A DNA stretch of 64,000 nt, from assembly GCA_963720475.1 (NCBI GenBank), contig OY970394.1:310001-374000 (forward strand). Reading direction: 5' to 3'. Below, piece by piece: positions 7,882-16,540 of this stretch. The translations under genes and the position numbers were made by a program. Every line of letters starts with the position of its first letter. Positions within the stretch are counted from its first letter, which is position 1. The DNA comes from G963720475 sp963720475 (lineage in GTDB: Bacteria; Actinomycetota; Thermoleophilia; Solirubrobacterales; Thermoleophilaceae). Below the pieces are notes generated by a model, which ran no database searches, was not told the DNA's origin, and saw nothing but the letters and a program-made list of their open reading frames with translations.

Positions 7882-9382
7882 CTACTCGGCCTTGACCGTG
7901 AACGCGCGCTGGTTGGCGGCGCGGTCGAACACGACGCCGGTGACGCGCTCGCCGCGGCGGACGGTGACGCTCAGCTCGAGCTTGCGCGTCGAGTCGCTCG
8001 TCTGCTTCGCCACCTTCTGCTCCTGGCGGCCGCCGACGATCACGGTGAGCTTGTCGAGCGCCTCGGCGTCTGACGCCGTGAAGGTCACCTTCACGCGGCC
8101 ACCGCTGACGGGTGTCTGGCGAATCTGGAGGCGCGGGCGCTTCGCATCGTCCACCGCGAGGATCGAGGACTCCTGGAGGTTCTTGATCGTGGCGTCGCGA
8201 TCGAAGTTGGGTGTGCGCCGGGGCAGCTCGAGCACTGGACGGAGCTCGCCGATCAGGCCGGCCTTGTAGCGCAGGTTCGCCCAGTCGTCGAACGGCAGGA
8301 GAAGACTGCGGTCGTTGTCGTTGTTGATCGACGCGGCGACGTTGGTGGTGTTCGTCGTGCCGTTGCAGTTCCAGTCGAGCGGGCGGGCGAGCCGGCTGAT
8401 CCGGCGCTTCGTGCTACCGCAGTGCCGCGCGCTCGCAAAGCGGGTGACGTTGCCGGTCGCGGGGACGCCGGCCTGCTCGGAGAGGTTGTTCTCGTCGAGC
8501 ACGCCGATTGTGCCACCGCCGCTGAGCGGGCCCGTGCGGGAGAAGTCATACGCGCCGGGGAAGAGCTGGCCGAAGAACCCGGCGCGCTTGATGCCGGAGA
8601 ACTGCCACAGGTAGCTCATCACCGAGATGTAGTTCGGCTTGTAGTTGAGGTCCTGGCCGCCGCCGTGCCGCAAGCCGACGGTGTGTCCGAGCTCGTGCAT
8701 GAACGTCCCGGCGAGGCTGCCGACCGTCCCGAACGTGCAGTCGGCTCCGTCGCAGTCACGGCCGAGCGAGACGATGAAGTCGCTCGCTGGGATGCCGCGC
8801 GCGATCCCGCTCGAGAAGTTGTTCGATCCGCCGTATTGGTGGATCGATAGCGCGTAGCGGAAGACAGGCGCTCGCGAGCCGCGGAAGTTGGCGCGCTTGA
8901 CCGCGTCGAACCCGGTCCAGTCGTAGTTGCCCTGCGCATCGAAGCTGCCGAGCACGTCCTGGTGGCCGACCGTGTTCGCCGCGCTGCGGCTCCCCCACGT
9001 GGCGTTCGTCTCGGGGTTCATCACCGACGACGGGCCGTTGTCGACGTGGAGGTTGATGCCCGGCCGGCCGTCAGGGATTCGTGACGGGCGCCTGGCGGAA
9101 CGAGCGCACGATCGTGTCGATCGAGGACTTGTCGAGCGTATGGCCGCTCATCGAGTCGAGCTCGACGAAGAGGTCCTTGTGGCGCGGGTTCGCGCCGAAC
9201 GCCGGCAGGTCGACGTCGATCGTGCCGTTGAAGTTGGTGTCGACGCCGTTCGTCTCCCAGCTGTCGGGGAGGCCGTCGGAATCGGTGTCGGGCTCGGTCG
9301 GGATCTGGGCGGTCGAAGCTGCCGGCAGCGCGAGGGCGATCAGGGCGGCGAGCAGCGCGGCGAGAGCGGAGATCGGAAATTT
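7882..9382 (-). pseudogene. Secreted metzincin metalloprotease, disrupted by a frameshift
   Basis: The N-terminal frame (ATG 9382) encodes a signal peptide ending near ASTAQ, then a calcium-binding-like DTDSDGLPDSWE segment and GANPRHKDLFVELD, stopping at TGA 9071. The continuing frame resumes at once with NPDGRPGINLHVDNG and runs to 7882. Removing one base from a GGG run at about 9074-9076 joins the two into about 499 residues. The second part has HELGHTVGLRH, the full HExxHxxGxxH zinc motif, and the Met-turn SVMSY, both defining metzincins. The C-terminus (about the last 90 residues) is a beta-rich Ig-like region. It is either a disrupted gene or a one-base sequence error. It would act outside the cell on proteins. 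Confidence 0.85.
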
Positions 9383-9422
9383 CATGGCGGCACCGTATGA
9401 CCGACGGGCGTGGCGCGCAAGG

Positions 9423-9436
9423 CTGAACCTGTTCAG
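9423..9436 (-). promoter_or_regulatory. Palindrome upstream of the metzincin gene
   Basis: CTGAAC-CT-GTTCAG is a perfect 6-bp inverted repeat with a 2-bp centre, 41 bp upstream of the protease ATG and 27 bp after the SDR stop. Position suits an operator or -35-region site; a weak hairpin terminator for the SDR is the alternative. No T-run follows. Confidence 0.3.
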
Positions 9437-9462
9437 CACTAGGGTGCCTTGACCGCGGCCCG

Positions 9463-10212
9463 CTAGCGCTGCTGGCGCGTCGGGCGCACGAGCAGCTCGT
9501 TGAAGGCGACGTGGTCGGGCTGGGTGACGGCGAACACGACCCCGCGGGCGATGTCGTCCGCGGTGAGGACGTCGCCGATCTGCTCCTTCATCTTCCCCGC
9601 CGCGTCGAGCACCATCGGGTGGTCGTTGTGCGAGAGGAGCTCGGTCTCGACCATCCCCGGCGCGACGATCGTCACGCGCACGCCCGCGTGGAGGACCTCC
9701 TGGCGCAGCGCCTCCGAGAAGGCGTGGACGCCGAACTTGGTCATGTTGTAGACGGCGCTCCCCATGTTGGCGTGGCGCCCGGCGACCGACGAAACGTTGA
9801 CGACGTCACCCTTGCCGGCCGCGCCCATGATCGGCATGGCCGCGTGGGTGCAATAGAGGAGGCCGAGGAGGTTGACGCCGATCATCCGGCGCCAGTGCTC
9901 TGTGTCGGCGCCGGCGACCGGGCCGAGCAGCATCACGCCGGCGTTGTTGACGAGGATGTCGAGGCTGCCGAGTTCGTCGTTCGTGCGGGTGACGAACTCG
10001 TTCGCCTGTTGCTCGTCGGTGACGTCGGTCTCGATCGCGAGCGCCTTGCCGCCGTCGGCGTTGATCTTCTCGGCGACGGCGTCGATCCGGTCGGAACGGC
10101 GGGCGGCGAGCGAGACGGCCGCGCCCTCGGCGGCGAGGGCCGTCGCGGTCGCTTCGCCGATCCCCGACGACGCACCGGTAACCGCGGCGACCTTTCCTTC
10201 CAGGAGCCCCAT
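9463..10212 (-). CDS. Short-chain dehydrogenase/reductase (classical SDR)
   Basis: A 249-residue classical SDR. It has TGASSGIG (residues 13-20) for NAD(P), DILVNNAGVM, the Ser in VVNVSSVAG and YNMTK as the Tyr-Lys pair, so the catalytic set is complete. Arg residues after the second strand (AARRSDRI) suggest a preference for NADP. It resembles the YdfG/clavaldehyde-dehydrogenase-like SDRs, which reduce or oxidise small alcohols and ketones. It follows the SDR ending at 10236 by 23 bp and is probably the last gene of the run that starts at the molybdate regulator. Substrate unknown. Confidence 0.9.
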   Translation of the reverse strand: MGLLEGKVAAVTGASSGIGEATATALAAEGAAVSLAARRSDRIDAVAEKINADGGKALAIETDVTDEQQANEFVTRTNDELGSLDILVNNAGVMLLGPVAGADTEHWRRMIGVNLLGLLYCTHAAMPIMGAAGKGDVVNVSSVAGRHANMGSAVYNMTKFGVHAFSEALRQEVLHAGVRVTIVAPGMVETELLSHNDHPMVLDAAGKMKEQIGDVLTADDIARGVVFAVTQPDHVAFNELLVRPTRQQR

Positions 10213-10235
10213 CGGCGCGTGACTCTATCCGCCGC

Positions 10236-11045
10236 TCAGTCTGAGTGGCGGCGACGCAGGCCCTCGGCGAGCGGCGCGTCGTCGAAGGCGCCCGACGCGA
10301 CGCGCCGCCGGACCTGCCGCGCGACCACGCGATCCACGAGCTTCGGGAAGTGTCGCGCCGCGAAGAGTTGGAGCGCCCCCGCGCGCGTGACCGGGACGTC
10401 CCGCCCCGGGCGCTCCGCCTCGCACGCCCGGACGATCGTCGCGACGACCGCTTCGAGCGGCTCCTCGCTCGAAACCCCTTCGAGGCTCAGGCCGGCGGCC
10501 TTCGTCGGCTCATGGATCGGGGTCTTGACCATCGCCGGATGCACGCAGGTGACCTTCAGATGCGTTCGGTACTCGGCACGGAGCGCATCGGCGTAAGCCG
10601 TCACGGCGCGCTTAGAGACGCCGTAGGCGGCGCCGAGCGGCAGTCCGATGAACGACATCCGCGATGCGACGAACACCACGCGTCCGCGCGCATCGAGGAG
10701 CGCCGGCAGCGCCGCCGCGGTGACTCGCCAGGCGCCGAAGGTGTTGACCTCGAACATCTTCCGGACGGTCTCGTCCGGAGGATCGCCACTGCTCGCCGGG
10801 CCGCCGACCCCGGCGTTATTCACGAGCACGTCGAGGCCCCCGAGGCGTGCGATCACAGCCTCGACTCCCTCGCGCGCCGAACGGTCGTCGGTCACGTCAG
10901 AGGCGATCACGCCGCGTTCGTCGTCTGCTTCGAGGTCGAGTCCCGCGACCTGGGCCCCGCGAGCGTGCAGCTCGTCGCTGACCGCCCGCCCGAACGCCCC
11001 GCTCGCGCCCGTGATCAGGACGCGGCGGCCGGCGAGCGCGCTCAC
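10236..11045 (-). CDS. Short-chain dehydrogenase/reductase
   Basis: A 269-residue SDR from GTG 11045, overlapping the FMO stop by four bases (GTGA). Motifs are TGASGAFG, VLVNNAGVGG, the Ser region VVFVASRMSF and YGVSKRAV. An Asp in LDLEADD after strand 2 suggests NAD rather than NADP. The C-terminal 60 residues (from about 200, rich in Arg) are longer than in the next SDR and may lie at a membrane or bind a bulky substrate. Such SDRs often sit beside FMO or Baeyer-Villiger-type monooxygenases in sterol or lipid ketone breakdown; this is inferred from position only. Confidence 0.88.
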   Translation of the reverse strand: MSALAGRRVLITGASGAFGRAVSDELHARGAQVAGLDLEADDERGVIASDVTDDRSAREGVEAVIARLGGLDVLVNNAGVGGPASSGDPPDETVRKMFEVNTFGAWRVTAAALPALLDARGRVVFVASRMSFIGLPLGAAYGVSKRAVTAYADALRAEYRTHLKVTCVHPAMVKTPIHEPTKAAGLSLEGVSSEEPLEAVVATIVRACEAERPGRDVPVTRAGALQLFAARHFPKLVDRVVARQVRRRVASGAFDDAPLAEGLRRRHSD

Positions 11046-12400
11046 GTGAACGCCGCCTGGCGCACAGGTGCGAGCGGGGGCCCGTCCCGGTGGCGTCGCG
11101 CGCGCCGCCGGCCGCGCGCCCGCTCGCGCTTGATGTCGTGCATATAGCCGTCGAACTCGACCCGCATCGCCGGGCGCTTGCGCGCGCCGTAGCGCCTCAC
11201 GGCGCGCGCGCGACGGCGCACGTTGTCGGCCTGGCGCGCCGCCGGCTCCGGCAACGCGTAGTCACCGCGCAGGTACTCGGCGAGAAGCTTCGACTGCTGC
11301 TCGACGAGCGGGATCGCGGAGCCGGTGGACTGCAGCATCCCGATGAAGAAGACGTTCGGGATCTCCTCGTGGAAGATCCGCTTGTAGAGCGGCAGATCGC
11401 CATCGGCCACGTCGATCAGCGACGGGTCGAGGATCGGCAGGCTGACCCGATAGCCGGTGCACCAGACCACCGTGTCGATAGCCTCCTCGCTGCCGTCCTC
11501 GAAGCGCACCGCCTGATCCTCGAACGCCGCGATTGCCGGCTTCGGCACCACCTCGCCGTGGGTGATGCGGTGGAGGATCGTGTCGCTGATCGTCGGATGG
11601 TCCTGGAGGAATCCGCCCGTGGGCGCGGGCAGGCCATAGGTCTCCGGCTTGCCGACCGCGATCCGCAGCAACGCGTGCGTCAGCGGCTGACGCAGCCGCC
11701 AGGGAAGCCGGGCCATCAGCGGCTTGGTGATCTGGTCGCTGGGGGTGCCGAACATGTACTTCGGCACGATGCGGCTGCCGTGGCGCGTGGATAGGTAGGT
11801 CCGTTCCGCCACCCACGACGACTCGACGGCGATGTCCATCGCGGAGTTGCCGAGCCCGACGACCAACACGCGGCGCCCCTCGAAGATCGAGTTGTCGCGG
11901 AAGTCGTGTGCGTGGATCTGCTCGCCGGCGAAGGCACCCGGGTACGGCGGATCGGGGAAGCGGGGATCCCAGTTGTGCCCGGTGGCGACCACGAGGGCGT
12001 CGAACGACTCGCGCGTCCCATCCTCGAGCGTCAGCTCCCACTCGCCCTGGGCGCCGAGGTCAGCACGCTCCACGCCCGTCTCGAAGCGGATCCGGCTGCG
12101 GAGGTCGAAGTGATCCACAAAACGCTCGAAGTACTCGCCGATCACGTAGTGGCTCGGGTAATCGGGGCAGTCCGCCGGCAACGGGAAATCGGCGAACTCG
12201 GTGCGCGCCTTGCTCGTGTTCAGGTGGAGCGTCTCGTATGCGGAAGAGAGCCCGCTCGAGTTCTCGAACGCCCAGATGCCGCCGATCCGATCCCCCTTCT
12301 CGAAGCAGGTCACGTCTGCGCCCGCTACCGCCAGCTCCTTGAGGGCGGCTAGACCAGCCGGGCCGCCACCGGCGACCGCGACTCGCAACGAGTCGAGCAT
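11042..12400 (-). CDS. Flavin-containing monooxygenase (FMO/NAD(P)-binding family)
   Basis: A 452-residue flavoprotein. The FAD motif GGGPAG is at about residues 11-16, with EKGDRIGGIWAF after it. The FMO/BVMO-like signature region appears as YPGAFAGEQIHAHDF, and the NADPH motif as VVGLGNSAMD. VVWCTGYRVSLP is the conserved ATG-type motif. It should use NADPH and O2 to oxygenate a soft nucleophile or a ketone. The last 45 residues are very Arg-rich (RRRARAVRRYGARKR), an unusual tail. It starts seven bases after modC and overlaps the next SDR by four bases, so it is probably translated from the same message as the molybdate transporter. Confidence 0.9.
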   Translation of the reverse strand: MLDSLRVAVAGGGPAGLAALKELAVAGADVTCFEKGDRIGGIWAFENSSGLSSAYETLHLNTSKARTEFADFPLPADCPDYPSHYVIGEYFERFVDHFDLRSRIRFETGVERADLGAQGEWELTLEDGTRESFDALVVATGHNWDPRFPDPPYPGAFAGEQIHAHDFRDNSIFEGRRVLVVGLGNSAMDIAVESSWVAERTYLSTRHGSRIVPKYMFGTPSDQITKPLMARLPWRLRQPLTHALLRIAVGKPETYGLPAPTGGFLQDHPTISDTILHRITHGEVVPKPAIAAFEDQAVRFEDGSEEAIDTVVWCTGYRVSLPILDPSLIDVADGDLPLYKRIFHEEIPNVFFIGMLQSTGSAIPLVEQQSKLLAEYLRGDYALPEPAARQADNVRRRARAVRRYGARKRPAMRVEFDGYMHDIKRERARGRRRARRHRDGPPLAPVRQAAFT

Positions 12401-12407
12401 CCGCGCA

Positions 12408-13469
12408 TTAGATCAGGCGTACTGCCACGGCCTTGAAGACGGCGGTGACACGGCCCCCCTGCGACAGGGAGAGGTCGCTGCCGGCGACGGAGGTGATCTC
12501 GGCGGCCAGCGGCTGCGGCAGCGCGAGACCGACGCGCACCCGGTTGCCGACCTCGCTGACGGACGTGACCTCGGCGGCGAGCCGATTCTGCTCGGATCCC
12601 GAAGCGGCCGCATCGGAAGAGTCGAGCGCGACCTCCCAGGGATGGACGCTTGCCGCCACCCGCCCGCTGGCGTGGTCTGTGCTCGTCAGCACGCCGCCTC
12701 CGTCGAGCTCCACGACGGTCAGGCCGTTTGCGGTCGGGCGCGCATCGCCGCGGAGCACTGACGCACCGGTGAGGTCGGCGACGAACGCTGACGCCGGCGC
12801 GGCCGCGAGCTCCGCCGCGGCGCCGCGCTGAACGATCCGCCCGCACTCGAGGACCGCCACTTCCGAGCCGAGCAGCGCGGCCTGCTCGAAGTCGTGGGTC
12901 ACGAGGATCGTCGGCACGCGGGCTTCGGCAAGGGTGGCTGCAAGCTCGCGGGCGGCGCCGGCCCGCGTCGTCGGATCGAGTGCGGCGAGCGGCTCGTCGA
13001 ACAGCAACGCGGCGGGGTCGCTCGCGAGCGCGCGAGCGAGCGCGACCCGCTGGCGCTCGCCACCCGAGAGCTGCGCCGGGCGGGCGTTCGCCCGCGGGGA
13101 GAGCCCAAGCGCATCTAGCCGCTCCTGCGCCGCTCGTCGCCGCACCGAGCGCGACCCCCCACGGATTCCGTACCCGACATTGGCGAGCGCGGTCATGTGC
13201 GGGAAGAGGGCATAGTCCTGGAAGACGTAGCCGCAGCGTCGCCGTTCGGCCGGGAGGTCTTCGCGCGTGCGCGCGTCAAACCATGTCGCGCCGCCACATT
13301 CGATCCGTCCTCGATCGGGGCGCCGCAGTCCGGCGATCGTGCGCAGTACGCTCGTCTTCCCGGCGCCCGAAGGGCCTGTCAGCGCGAGACATGCGCCCGC
13401 CTCGATATCCACCGCCAAGTCGAGCTCGAGGGTCCCGACTTGCGCCGCGATCTCAGCTTTGAGCGACAC
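12408..13469 (-). CDS. modC: Molybdate ABC transporter ATP-binding protein ModC
   Basis: A 353-residue ABC ATPase. Walker A is GPSGAGKT, the Q-loop is in GYVFQDYALFPHM, the signature LSGGERQRVALARAL and Walker B ALLFDEPLAALD. The C-terminal 130 residues form the TOBE (Mop-like) domain typical of ModC, with NRLAAEVTSVSEVGNRVRVG. Order and overlap (17 bp with modB) place it in a regulator-modA-modB-modC operon. It powers molybdate (or tungstate) import for molybdenum cofactor enzymes; a fused oxidoreductase of that class lies at 28,480. The TOBE domain may sense oxyanion and gate transport, as known for some ModC proteins. Confidence 0.92.
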   Translation of the reverse strand: MSLKAEIAAQVGTLELDLAVDIEAGACLALTGPSGAGKTSVLRTIAGLRRPDRGRIECGGATWFDARTREDLPAERRRCGYVFQDYALFPHMTALANVGYGIRGGSRSVRRRAAQERLDALGLSPRANARPAQLSGGERQRVALARALASDPAALLFDEPLAALDPTTRAGAARELAATLAEARVPTILVTHDFEQAALLGSEVAVLECGRIVQRGAAAELAAAPASAFVADLTGASVLRGDARPTANGLTVVELDGGGVLTSTDHASGRVAASVHPWEVALDSSDAAASGSEQNRLAAEVTSVSEVGNRVRVGLALPQPLAAEITSVAGSDLSLSQGGRVTAVFKAVAVRLI

Positions 13470-14256
13470 GCCCTAGCGCTCCCCGCCCACCGACGAGCTT
13501 GACCGACAGCAGCAGCGCGCCGGAGACCGCGATCAGCACCGCCGACAGCGCGAGCGCGCCGGTGAAGTCGGTCGCGAAGTCGCCGTAGATCGCGAGCGGC
13601 ACGGTCTGCGTGACGCCCTGGAACGAGCCGGCGAACATCAGCGTCGCGCCGAACTCGCCCAGCGCGCGGCCCCAGGAGAGTGCGAGGCCGGCCGCGAGAC
13701 CCCCGCGCGCGGCGGGCACAGCCACCGTTGCGAACGCGCGCGCCTCGCCGGCGCCGAGCGTCCGCGCGGCCTCGGTCCAGCGCGGGTCGAGCGCCTCGAA
13801 GGCCGCCTGCGCCTGGCGCAGGTAGAACGGCGCCGAGACGAAGACGAGCGCGACCACCACTCCGGCTGTCTCGAAGACGAGCGAGAGCCCGGCGTCCTCG
13901 ACCGCTCCGCCGAGGATGCCCTCGGGCCCGAGCGCGGCGAGCAGGGCGATTCCCGCGACCGCGGGCGGAAGCACCAGCGGGAGTTCGATCAGCGTGACCA
14001 GTGCCGCGCGGCCCCGGAAGGACCGGGTCGCGAGGAGGTAGGAGGCGGGGGTTCCGACGACGACGATGATCGCGACCGCGATCAGGGTCGTCTCGGCGCT
14101 CAACGCGAGCGCGTCGAGCGCCACCGGATCGTCGAGGCTCGCCAGCAGCTCGGCGGGCCCGACGTCCACGAATACCGCGACGATCGGCACCGTCAGGAAG
14201 CAGAGCGCGAGCGCGAGCGCCGCCCACAGGACGAACGCGAACAGCCGCGGCCCCAC
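13453..14256 (-). CDS. modB: Molybdate ABC transporter permease ModB
   Basis: A 267-residue inner-membrane permease with about six hydrophobic segments, beginning ATG 14256 nine bases after the modA stop. The EAA loop is visible as EAARTLGAGEARAFATVAVP, followed by ALSWGRALGEFGATLMFAG, the ModB/CysT-type loop that contacts the ATPase. Its 3' end overlaps modC by 17 bp. It forms the translocation channel for molybdate delivered by ModA. Length agrees with actinobacterial ModB. Confidence 0.92.
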   Translation of the reverse strand: MGPRLFAFVLWAALALALCFLTVPIVAVFVDVGPAELLASLDDPVALDALALSAETTLIAVAIIVVVGTPASYLLATRSFRGRAALVTLIELPLVLPPAVAGIALLAALGPEGILGGAVEDAGLSLVFETAGVVVALVFVSAPFYLRQAQAAFEALDPRWTEAARTLGAGEARAFATVAVPAARGGLAAGLALSWGRALGEFGATLMFAGSFQGVTQTVPLAIYGDFATDFTGALALSAVLIAVSGALLLSVKLVGGRGALGRVAQS

Positions 14257-14265
14257 CGGCTCAGC

Positions 14266-15033
14266 TCACTTGCGGTCGGCGGGCGGCGCGGCGAAGCCCG
14301 CCTGCTGCAGGGCGCCCGCGCCGGCGCCGTCGCGCAGGCCGGCGACGAACTCGCGCGCCTGCTCGGCGTGGTCGGCATCGCGCACCACCGCTGCCCCGTA
14401 TGCGACCGTCGGCTCGGCCTTCGCCGGCAACTCGATCGCCTGGAGCTTGCCGTCGCTGGCGATGACGTCGGTCGCGTAGACGAAGCCGGCGTCGGCACCG
14501 CCCTGCGCCACCTTCCCCACCACGCCGGCGACGTCGGGCTCCTCCGAGCGCACGTTGGCGAGGATCCGCTGCGCGCGGTCGGAGCCGAGCTTTGCGAGCG
14601 CCTCGCGCGTGTAGGAGCCGACCGGAACCTCCTTCGCCCCGATCGCGATCGTCACACCTTGACGCTCGAGGTCCTCGAGCGAGTCGATCTTCGAATCGCT
14701 CGGCACAGCGAGGACGAGCTGGTTCGACGCGAACACGACCGGCTTCTCGACGAGCTGCTCGTCGTAGAGCTGCTGGGGGAGCTTCGTGTTCGCAGCAGCA
14801 AAGACGGCCGGGCGCGCGCCCTTGCGGATCTGCGCCGCGAGCTCGTCGGAGCCGGCGAACGAGTAGCGCACGCGCGCGGGGGTGAACTCCTCGCCGTACT
14901 GGTTGAACGCGTTCTTGAGCGAGCTCGCGGCCGAGACCTTCAGCTCCGGGCGCGCGCCGCCGCCGGACTCGTCGCCGCATCCGGCAGCTGCGAGCACGGC
15001 AAGCGCGACGGCGGCCGGGAGGAGCCGGCGCAT
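14266..15033 (-). CDS. modA: Molybdate-binding lipoprotein ModA
   Basis: A 255-residue substrate-binding protein with a lipoprotein signal: a hydrophobic stretch followed by LAAAGCGDE, where Cys19 would be lipidated (the residue at -3 is Ala, slightly atypical). The mature part begins with ELKVSAASSLKNAFNQYG, the ModA signature whose Ser residues bind the oxyanion. PVGSYTREAL and VGKVAQGGADAGFVY are further family landmarks. Its ATG shares one base with the regulator stop (TGATG), implying coupled translation. It captures molybdate or tungstate outside the membrane. Confidence 0.93.
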   Translation of the reverse strand: MRRLLPAAVALAVLAAAGCGDESGGGARPELKVSAASSLKNAFNQYGEEFTPARVRYSFAGSDELAAQIRKGARPAVFAAANTKLPQQLYDEQLVEKPVVFASNQLVLAVPSDSKIDSLEDLERQGVTIAIGAKEVPVGSYTREALAKLGSDRAQRILANVRSEEPDVAGVVGKVAQGGADAGFVYATDVIASDGKLQAIELPAKAEPTVAYGAAVVRDADHAEQAREFVAGLRDGAGAGALQQAGFAAPPADRK

Positions 15034-15419
15034 CAGGGCCGCTCCACCATCACGGAGGTCGCCTTCACGGTCGCCGTCGCCTCGACCCCCGGGGCCAGTC
15101 CGAGCTCGTCGACGGAATCGCGCGTGACCGCGGCGGTCAGGCGGTAGGGCCCGGCCTCGAGCTCGACGAGCGCCATCACGCCGTCGACCTCGACCGAGCG
15201 CACCGTCCCGGCGAGCCTGTTGCGCGCCGAAAGCGACGCGCCGGTCCGCTTGCGCCGGGGCGAGCGGCTGAGCCGCTCGACCTCGCGTGCGGGCACGCGC
15301 CTGCGGTTGCGCTCGTCGCGCTTCGTCTTCAGCTTGCCGGCGCGGTCCCAGCGGCGCAGCGTGTCGGTGCTGACGCCGAGCGCCCGGGCCGCGTCGCCGA
15401 TGGAGAGGTCGTTCGCCAT
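15033..15419 (-). CDS. Molybdate-responsive regulator: MerR-like HTH plus TOBE domain
   Basis: A 128-residue protein from ATG 15419 (an in-frame ATG at 15434 would add five residues but lies inside an inverted repeat). Residues 1-50 form a MerR/excisionase-type winged helix (LSIGDAARALGVSTDTLRRW with a basic RRVPAREVERL). Residues 62-128 are a single TOBE/Mop domain (SARNRLAGTVRSVEVDG), the fold that binds molybdate in ModE. It heads the modABC operon and is likely its oxyanion sensor, a role played by ModE elsewhere. The inverted repeat immediately upstream supports self-regulation. Direction of control is not visible. Confidence 0.85.
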   Translation of the reverse strand: MANDLSIGDAARALGVSTDTLRRWDRAGKLKTKRDERNRRRVPAREVERLSRSPRRKRTGASLSARNRLAGTVRSVEVDGVMALVELEAGPYRLTAAVTRDSVDELGLAPGVEATATVKATSVMVERP

Positions 15420-15423
15420 TCGT

Positions 15424-15444
15424 TGCCTAAGCATTGCATAGGCA
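15424..15444. promoter_or_regulatory. Inverted repeat at the molybdate operon start (candidate operator)
   Basis: TGCCTA-N9-TAGGCA, with an AT-rich centre containing GCATTGC, sits five bases upstream of the regulator ATG and 24 bp from the divergent lipoprotein start. Its size (21 bp, two half-sites one helical turn apart) suits a dimeric winged-helix protein such as the adjacent HTH-TOBE regulator. Binding is inferred from position and symmetry. Confidence 0.45.
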
Positions 15445-15467
15445 CGCTACGAGGGTAGGCTGACGCG

Positions 15468-15887
15468 ATGCGGATCATCGCCCTGCTGCTCCCGCTACTC
15501 GTCGGGCTCTCCCTCGTAGTCGGCTGCGGCGACGACTCCGAGGACGGCGGCGGAGAGAAGAGCCCGCGCGCGGCCGTCGACGAGTACCTCGCGGCGATCA
15601 AGGCCACCGACGGCAAGCGGATCTGCGCGATCTACAGCTCGGGCTACCGCGACCTGTCGGAGAACGACCCCGACAACGAGAGCGGCGCCTCGTGCGAGCG
15701 GCAGGCGGAGGCGTTCGCCAAGCAGGCCCGCGACGAGCCGCACGAGCTGCTGTCCGTCGAGGAATCCGGCGAGCGGGGCGTCGCGATCGTCAGCTGCGAG
15801 GACTCGACCGCGTCCGACTGCTCGCTTCCGCTCGTCCGGGAGGACGGCGGCTGGCGCATCGACGGATCGCCGTCGCCGAACGACTAG
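15468..15887 (+). CDS. Small putative lipoprotein
   Basis: A 139-residue protein with a signal sequence MRIIALLLPLLVGLSLVVGC; the lipobox is VVGC with Cys20 as the lipidation site. The mature domain (about 30-139) has the pattern of a small cone-shaped NTF2-like fold: a helix AAVDEYLAAIKATDGKRIC, then strands ending with LVREDGGWRIDGSP. Four Cys residues (in RICAIY, ASCERQ, VSCEDS and DCSLP) could form two disulfides. It is transcribed away from the molybdate regulator. Function unknown; similar actinobacterial lipoproteins are common. Confidence 0.8.
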   Translation: MRIIALLLPLLVGLSLVVGCGDDSEDGGGEKSPRAAVDEYLAAIKATDGKRICAIYSSGYRDLSENDPDNESGASCERQAEAFAKQARDEPHELLSVEESGERGVAIVSCEDSTASDCSLPLVREDGGWRIDGSPSPND

Positions 15888-16540
15888 GCGCGCGTCACAG
15901 GCGTGAAGGCCTGCTCCTGCGCCTCGAACACCGCGGTCACGGCCTCGACGATCGCGGGCGGCGCCTTCTCGGGCGAACCCGCGTCGTGCGGAGGCTCGGG
16001 GTCGTACTCGATGCCGAGCTGAATCGCCTGCGCTGCCTCCTCGCCAAGCATCCGATGGACGAGTCCGAGCGCCATGTCGATGCCGGACGAGACGCCCGCG
16101 GCGGTGATGATCTTGCCGTGCTCGACGACCCGGTCGGGGACGGGCTCGGCGCCGAGCTCGGCAAGCTCCTCGCGCGCAAGCCAATGCGTCGTCGCAGGGC
16201 CGTCGAGGATCCCGGCAGCCGCGAGCATCAGCGCGCCGGTGCAGACCGACGTCGTCCATGTGCTCGTCTCGTGCGCTCCACGGATCCAGTCGTTCATCGG
16301 CTCGTGCTCGAGCTGCGCGCGGGTGCCGTACCCCCCGGGCACGACGAAGATCTCGGGCGAGGGGACCTCGGCGAGCGTCTTCTGCGCGACGAGCTCGAGG
16401 TTGCGCGACTCGTTCTGGATCGGGCCTGTCTCCTCCGCGACGAACACCGGGTCGACGCCGGGGATTGTCGAGAGGACGGCGTGCGGGCCGACGATGTCGA
16501 GCGCGGTGAAGCCGTCATAGAGGACGAATGCGATCTGCAT
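15884..16540 (-). CDS. DJ-1/PfpI family protein (isonitrile hydratase-like)
   Basis: A 218-residue protein from ATG 16540, preceded by a GGGAG ribosome site. It shows the DJ-1/PfpI fold: FVLYDGFTALDIVGPHAVL, the general Glu region, and the nucleophile elbow TSVCTGALMLAAAGILDG followed by TTHW. The Cys in VCTG is the catalytic residue in isonitrile hydratase and related enzymes, which this sequence resembles most. Its start lies within the last 26 bases of the GlxA-type regulator, and the two share the DJ-1 domain. Alternative functions are glyoxalase III or a non-enzymatic sensor. Confidence 0.87.
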   Translation of the reverse strand: MQIAFVLYDGFTALDIVGPHAVLSTIPGVDPVFVAEETGPIQNESRNLELVAQKTLAEVPSPEIFVVPGGYGTRAQLEHEPMNDWIRGAHETSTWTTSVCTGALMLAAAGILDGPATTHWLAREELAELGAEPVPDRVVEHGKIITAAGVSSGIDMALGLVHRMLGEEAAQAIQLGIEYDPEPPHDAGSPEKAPPAIVEAVTAVFEAQEQAFTPVTRA

